A stretch of DNA of 35,988 bases from Nitrospirota bacterium. GTDB lineage: Bacteria; Nitrospirota; Thermodesulfovibrionia; Thermodesulfovibrionales; JdFR-88. Shown in pieces: positions 32,262-35,988 of this stretch. Within the stretch, counting starts at the first letter, position 1; every line of letters starts with the position of its first letter. The position numbers and the translations under genes were made by a program. The notes below the pieces were generated by a model that worked only from the letters and a program-made list of their open reading frames with translations, made no database searches and had not been told where the DNA came from. The stretch covers positions 1 through 35,988 of the forward strand of contig JAJYJK010000023.1 of NCBI GenBank assembly GCA_021789555.1, read 5' to 3'.

Positions 32262-34460
32262 ATGGACCATGACGATTTGAGCCGCGAGATCGAGCCCAGG
32301 AATGAGCAGCAACTGGCCGCCCCGGAGACCTACCATGTAAAGGCCCAGCCCGAGGAGGAAGTCCATCTGAGGGATTACGTACATATACTTTTAAGGCGCA
32401 GATGGATAATGATCTCCTTTTTTCTGTTCGTGGTTGTTACCGTGACGGTGTTTACGTTCGCGATGAGGCCGCTCTATACCGGGACAGTGACTATCAAGAT
32501 AGACAGGGCGGACCCAAATATACTTACGTTCAAGGAGATGTTGGAGACCACCAGCCAGGATGATAAGGACTATTACCAGACACAGTACAGGATATTAAAG
32601 AGCCGGAACCTCGCGGCCAGGGTGATAAAGAGACTCAGCCTGGACCATAACGGCGACTTGATCCAGGACAAAGAGGTAAGGGCCGCCTCCAGGGGGGCGG
32701 CTGAGGGCGATGGGCTGGTCATGTCGGCCCTGATAAACGCCTTTCTCAAAAGGGTGGGGGTGAACCCGGAGCCTGATTCCCAGCTTGTAAAGGTGAGTTT
32801 TACCGACCACGACCCGGTCCTTGCACGGGACGCCGCAAATGCCATAGCCGGCGCCTATACGGATTACAACGTGGAGAGCAAGTTCCAGGCCGGCGAGCGG
32901 GCCAGGGCCTGGCTGCAGGAGCAGATAGAGATAATGAAGGCCAGACTCGAAGGCTCGGAGCAGTCGCTGAACAAATATACCGCGGACAACGAGATACTCT
33001 ATATAGAAAGCAGAGACAACGAAAAACAGAGCCTTATCGACAGCGAGCTTGAATCCACATCGAAGTTCATGGCGAGCGCCGTCGCCGACCGGATAGACAG
33101 GCAGTCCCGCTATCTGGAGACGAAGGACGGGGGAAATAACCCGGACGTGCTTGATAACCTGCTCGTCCAGAACCTCAGGGCCCAATATTCCGACTTGATC
33201 GGGCGTTACAACAGCATGCTGAAGACCTATAGACCCAGCTACCCGATGATGAAGCGCCTTAAAAACGAGATAGCCTCGATGGAGGCGTCGATAGCGAAGG
33301 AGGAGGCGGAGGTCCGCAAGGGGATAAAGGCCGACTACCTTGCCTCGCTCGAAAAGGAGACCGAAATCAAGAAGGTTTTCAACGGCGAGAAAAAAAGCGC
33401 GATAGACTTCCAGAGGAAGATGGTGGATTACCAGATACTCACCAGGGAGGTCGAGACCAACCAGCAGCTTTACCAGAGCCTGCTGCAGAGGATGAAGGAG
33501 ATCGGGGTCTCCGCCACGATGACCTCGACCAATGCCCAGGTCCTGGACAGGGCCGAGCTGCCCAGGCGTCCTTCCTCGCCGAATAAGAGAGCAAACCTGG
33601 CGCTGGCCCTCGCCCTGGGGCTCTTCGGAGGCTCGGGCGCCGCCTTTTTCGCCGACTATCTGGACAACACCGTAAAGGACACCTCTGAAATAGAACGGAG
33701 GATGAGGCTCGCCCCTCTCGGGATAATACCCTATGAAAAGAAGATCGAGAAACAGCAAGCGGCGCTTGCCATCGGCGAAAACGGCAAGGGGGCGCTCGCC
33801 GAGGCCTTCCGCTCCCTGGGCACGTTCATCCTCTTTTCCTGCTCGCCCAGGCCCCCGAAGACCATCCTGATCACGAGTCCCGGCGAACATGAGGGGAAAA
33901 CCACGGTGGCCTGCAACACGGTCATTGCCCTCGCAAAATACCTGGGCAAGGGGATAATAATAGACGCCGATTTGAGGAAAGCGCATGCCCACAAGGTCTT
34001 CGGAATGGAAAACGGCCCGGGGCTTTCGAATTACCTCTCCGGGAACCTGGAGTTCCAGGAGGAGGGGTTTATACGGAAGACGCCGGTTGAAAACCTGGAC
34101 ATGATACTTGCCGGCCCCGTGCCGCCGGACCCTTCGGCGCTTCTGGGCTCCGAGAGGATGAAGGAACTCCTCAATAGGCTCTCGGGGATATACAATTTTG
34201 TGATAATCGATTCGGCGCCCATGCTGGGCATGGCGGATTCCATCGTCCTTAGCAGCTTCGTGGACGGTGTGATAATGGTTGTAATGAGCGGACAGACCAC
34301 CAGGAGTGCGCTCAAGGAGACAAAGCGGGTGTTCGACTACGTAAACGCGAAGGTGCTGGGCGTAATCATGAACGGCATCAGGAACGGCGATATGCACTAC
34401 GGATATTATTCGTACTACTATGGCTCCTCATATTACGGCGGCGGCGACCGGGAGGCATGA
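32262..34460 (+). CDS. Wzc-type chain-length determinant / BY-kinase fusion
   Basis: This 732-residue inner-membrane protein has an N-terminal Wzz domain (DYVHILLRRRWIMISFFLFVVVTVTVF helix near residue 45), a long periplasmic coiled-coil region and a GNVR-type segment (QLYQSLLQRMKEIGVSA). A second helix follows (ANLALALALGLFGGSGAAFFADY), then the tyrosine-kinase domain with Walker A SPGEHEGKTT (539-548) and Walker A' IIIDADLRKAH. The last 20 residues hold eight tyrosines (Y713-Y725) in a GYYSYYYGSSYYGGG cluster, the autophosphorylation tail. It controls polymer length and export together with the Wza-like protein. The next gene starts in an ATGA overlap. Confidence 0.95.
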   Translation: MDHDDLSREIEPRNEQQLAAPETYHVKAQPEEEVHLRDYVHILLRRRWIMISFFLFVVVTVTVFTFAMRPLYTGTVTIKIDRADPNILTFKEMLETTSQDDKDYYQTQYRILKSRNLAARVIKRLSLDHNGDLIQDKEVRAASRGAAEGDGLVMSALINAFLKRVGVNPEPDSQLVKVSFTDHDPVLARDAANAIAGAYTDYNVESKFQAGERARAWLQEQIEIMKARLEGSEQSLNKYTADNEILYIESRDNEKQSLIDSELESTSKFMASAVADRIDRQSRYLETKDGGNNPDVLDNLLVQNLRAQYSDLIGRYNSMLKTYRPSYPMMKRLKNEIASMEASIAKEEAEVRKGIKADYLASLEKETEIKKVFNGEKKSAIDFQRKMVDYQILTREVETNQQLYQSLLQRMKEIGVSATMTSTNAQVLDRAELPRRPSSPNKRANLALALALGLFGGSGAAFFADYLDNTVKDTSEIERRMRLAPLGIIPYEKKIEKQQAALAIGENGKGALAEAFRSLGTFILFSCSPRPPKTILITSPGEHEGKTTVACNTVIALAKYLGKGIIIDADLRKAHAHKVFGMENGPGLSNYLSGNLEFQEEGFIRKTPVENLDMILAGPVPPDPSALLGSERMKELLNRLSGIYNFVIIDSAPMLGMADSIVLSSFVDGVIMVVMSGQTTRSALKETKRVFDYVNAKVLGVIMNGIRNGDMHYGYYSYYYGSSYYGGGDREA

Positions 34461-35800
34461 GGAAGAGCCGCCCGTCTTCGGTCTTTTTGATATGTTTGCA
34501 GATAATAAGCCTCCTCATATTCTACAGGCTGGGCGCTGACGCCCTGGCGGAACTGGCATACCGAAGCGGAGACATCCGGGTCTTGCGGCTTGCCGCCCTC
34601 CTCGACCCGGGCAAGGCGGACGTCTTTTACCGGCTCGCCCTCGACAGCCATTACGGCCTGGCGGACCGGGACTTGAACAAGGCGATAAGTTATTACAAAA
34701 AGGCCCTCGTCAAAAACCCCTTTTATATGGACGCGTGGTATCAGCTTGCCCAGGCCTGCCAGTCCAGCGGACGGAGGTCTTTGGCGGCGAGGGCCATTGG
34801 AAATTATGAGACGATGGGACTCCATAGCTGCGACGATCTCTGGAGGGCCGCGGTTTTCCATCTTATAAACGGCGGGCATCTGGTCAGCGGGGGCAATCCG
34901 GCCCCGGCTTACCAGATTGCCAGTTATCAGATTGCCCCGGACCACCAGATCGATAACGCGCTCAGGAGGTGCCTCGACCTCGATCCCGAATCGCGGGACA
35001 AGGTCTATGGGCTTTTGCTTCTGATGGGCACCCGGGAAGACCATGCCGTAAAAATCCTTCCGCGGACGAAGGAGGCTTATTCAGATTACATGGACTACCT
35101 GGTAAATCTGGGCGGCGCGGACGATGCGCTGGCCTTCTGGAAGCAGGCCGGCCACAAACTCATAGGGGGCGATGCCGCTACCGGTCTTTGCCGCCTGCTG
35201 CTGGCCGACAGGCAGCCGGATACGGCCTGGGATATCTGGCGGCAGTCCCACGGCGCCCCCGCGCGTGCGGACGGTCCCGCGGTCATAGTAAACGGCGGCT
35301 TCGGGGAAGATATCGGGAAAACGGCATGTTTCGGCTGGAGCGCGTCTCTCGGGCCGGGGGTCGATTTTTCCTACGATAAAAGCGCGGAGGCGGGGGGCGA
35401 CAGGAGCCTCCTTATAAGGTCCGATGGCCGGGAGGGCTCCTATGTGCAGGTATGGCAGCCAGTGATAGTGAAACCGGGGCGCTCCTATGAGCTTGCGGCC
35501 GATGTCAAAACGGACAATATCATCACGGCCGGCGGGGTCTATCTAGGGGTCTACGGCCCGGACTGCGGAGAGTTTTTTTTGCACACCGGCGAACTGAGAG
35601 GCACGAACCCGTGGAGGACGCTCACGCTTGATTTCAGGCCCCCGCAGGGATGCCGGATCGTCGAGGTCTCCCTTATAAGGGAAAAGCCCCTCAGACTGGA
35701 CCCCAAAGAACCCAGCTCCGTATGGCTCGGCAACGTGAGGATTTATGATTCGGGAAACGGACAGCGCGGGCAAAGGCTTTTGGCGGGCTCCGGCGGATAA
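34457..35800 (+). CDS. Membrane-anchored TPR protein with C-terminal jelly-roll-like domain
   Basis: This 447-residue protein has one N-terminal hydrophobic helix (VFLICLQIISLLIFYRLGA) with a short basic cytoplasmic start. TPR-like helices follow (KADVFYRLALDSHYGLADRDLNKAISYYKKALVKNPFYMDAWYQLAQ), with more repeats to about 270. The C-terminus, from about 275, is beta-rich (VNGGFGEDIGKTACFGWSAS ... SLLIRSDGREGSYVQVWQPVIVKPGRSYELAADVKT ... VWLGNVRIYDSG) and resembles carbohydrate-binding or discoidin-like modules. Such TPR plus sugar-binding proteins sit in EPS operons (compare AlgK, PelB, PgaA) and may guide polymer in the periplasm. It is ATGA-coupled to the Wzc-like gene. I cannot name a family. 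Confidence 0.8.
   Translation: MRKSRPSSVFLICLQIISLLIFYRLGADALAELAYRSGDIRVLRLAALLDPGKADVFYRLALDSHYGLADRDLNKAISYYKKALVKNPFYMDAWYQLAQACQSSGRRSLAARAIGNYETMGLHSCDDLWRAAVFHLINGGHLVSGGNPAPAYQIASYQIAPDHQIDNALRRCLDLDPESRDKVYGLLLLMGTREDHAVKILPRTKEAYSDYMDYLVNLGGADDALAFWKQAGHKLIGGDAATGLCRLLLADRQPDTAWDIWRQSHGAPARADGPAVIVNGGFGEDIGKTACFGWSASLGPGVDFSYDKSAEAGGDRSLLIRSDGREGSYVQVWQPVIVKPGRSYELAADVKTDNIITAGGVYLGVYGPDCGEFFLHTGELRGTNPWRTLTLDFRPPQGCRIVEVSLIREKPLRLDPKEPSSVWLGNVRIYDSGNGQRGQRLLAGSGG
34909..34938 (+). repeat. 15-bp imperfect tandem repeat inside the TPR gene
   Basis: TTACCAGATTGCCAG and TTATCAGATTGCCCC lie back to back and encode YQIAS-YQIAP from residue 152; a third, poorer copy encodes DHQID. It keeps the frame and is confined to a loop-like stretch between TPR helices. 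Confidence 0.75.
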
Positions 35801-35829
35801 GGCCGCGGCATGAATATCCATTGGCTCAG

Positions 35830-35912
35830 GTGGCACAAAGGGCACAGGGGGGGCAGAGGGAGACACAGGGGGCACAAGAGGGGCAGAGGAGGGCCCAGGG
35901 GGCTCGGGCGGG
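35830..35912. repeat. G-rich degenerate simple repeat at the window end
   Basis: Repeats of the general form GGCACAnnGGGGGCAGAGG run for about 80 bases with almost no pyrimidines except C in CACA/GGC, downstream of the TPR gene. The + frame from ATG 35810 stays open to the window end, but only with low-complexity Arg/Gly/His translation, so I do not call it a gene. What lies in the last 76 bases cannot be decided. Confidence 0.6.
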
Positions 35913-35988
35913 TATCTAAGGAGAGTCCTGCGCGGCCAGCGGGCTGCCGGCGACACTCCGCATGGACCTCGGCCGCCGGAGCTGAATG

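Noticed and set aside
35810-35988. Open + frame from ATG 35810 to the window end as a new gene
   Set aside because: The translation is Arg/Gly/His low-complexity produced by the G-rich repeat; no Shine-Dalgarno and no domain are visible.

Overview
The window looks like the chromosome of a high-GC, diderm (Gram-negative type) bacterium. Lipoprotein signals, a Wza-type exporter, a NodT/TolC-type outer-membrane protein and two multiheme c-type cytochromes all point that way. AGG arginine codons are common, and the PrsK/PrsR plus PEP-CTERM setting suggests Nitrospirota, a Desulfobacterota/Geobacter-like lineage or another anaerobic or metal-active group. This placement is inference; no rRNA or other taxonomic marker was found.

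Left part (1-12976): an exopolysaccharide (EPS) locus of the exosortase-A/PEP-CTERM type, all on the + strand with many ATGA/TTGA overlaps. It has two glycosyltransferases (the first cut by the window edge), a conspicuously AT-rich methyltransferase, the sensor kinase PrsK, an AsnB-type amidotransferase, an acyl carrier protein, an AMP-forming acyl ligase, a PP-loop sugar-amidotransferase-like ATPase, a PEP-CTERM-type polysaccharide deacetylase, the sigma-54 activator PrsR and a WbpA/TviB-like UDP-sugar dehydrogenase. A strong terminator closes it. Just beyond, on the - strand, is a PEP-CTERM protein with its own terminator and a -24/-12 (sigma-54) promoter, which makes it an obvious PrsR target. 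No exosortase, polymerase or flippase is in the window.

Middle part (13900-29370): mixed accessory and housekeeping genes. These are a small coiled-coil protein, a DHA2-family MFS exporter whose conserved N-terminus appears to start at an ATC codon, a heptaheme lipoprotein cytochrome, a small lipoprotein, a four-gene HlyD-ABC-ABC-NodT efflux operon with its own promoter, a stand-alone THUMP protein, a DUF2127 membrane protein, an octaheme HAO-like cytochrome with a very basic tail, a thioredoxin-like lipoprotein, a PncC/CinA-C amidohydrolase and NAD-dependent DNA ligase. Two palindromic REP-like elements lie between genes here.

Right part (29490-35988): a second EPS module. It has a specialised NusG/RfaH-like factor (possibly leaderless), a repeat-rich spacer, a sigma-70 promoter, a secreted FecR-domain protein, a Wza-type export lipoprotein, a Wzc-type chain-length regulator/tyrosine kinase with a tyrosine-rich tail, and a membrane-anchored TPR protein with a C-terminal jelly-roll-like domain. 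The two EPS modules probably cooperate: the left one makes and decorates sugars, and the right one exports and controls chain length. The most unusual part is the AsnB-ACP-ligase-PP-loop cassette embedded between prsK and prsR.
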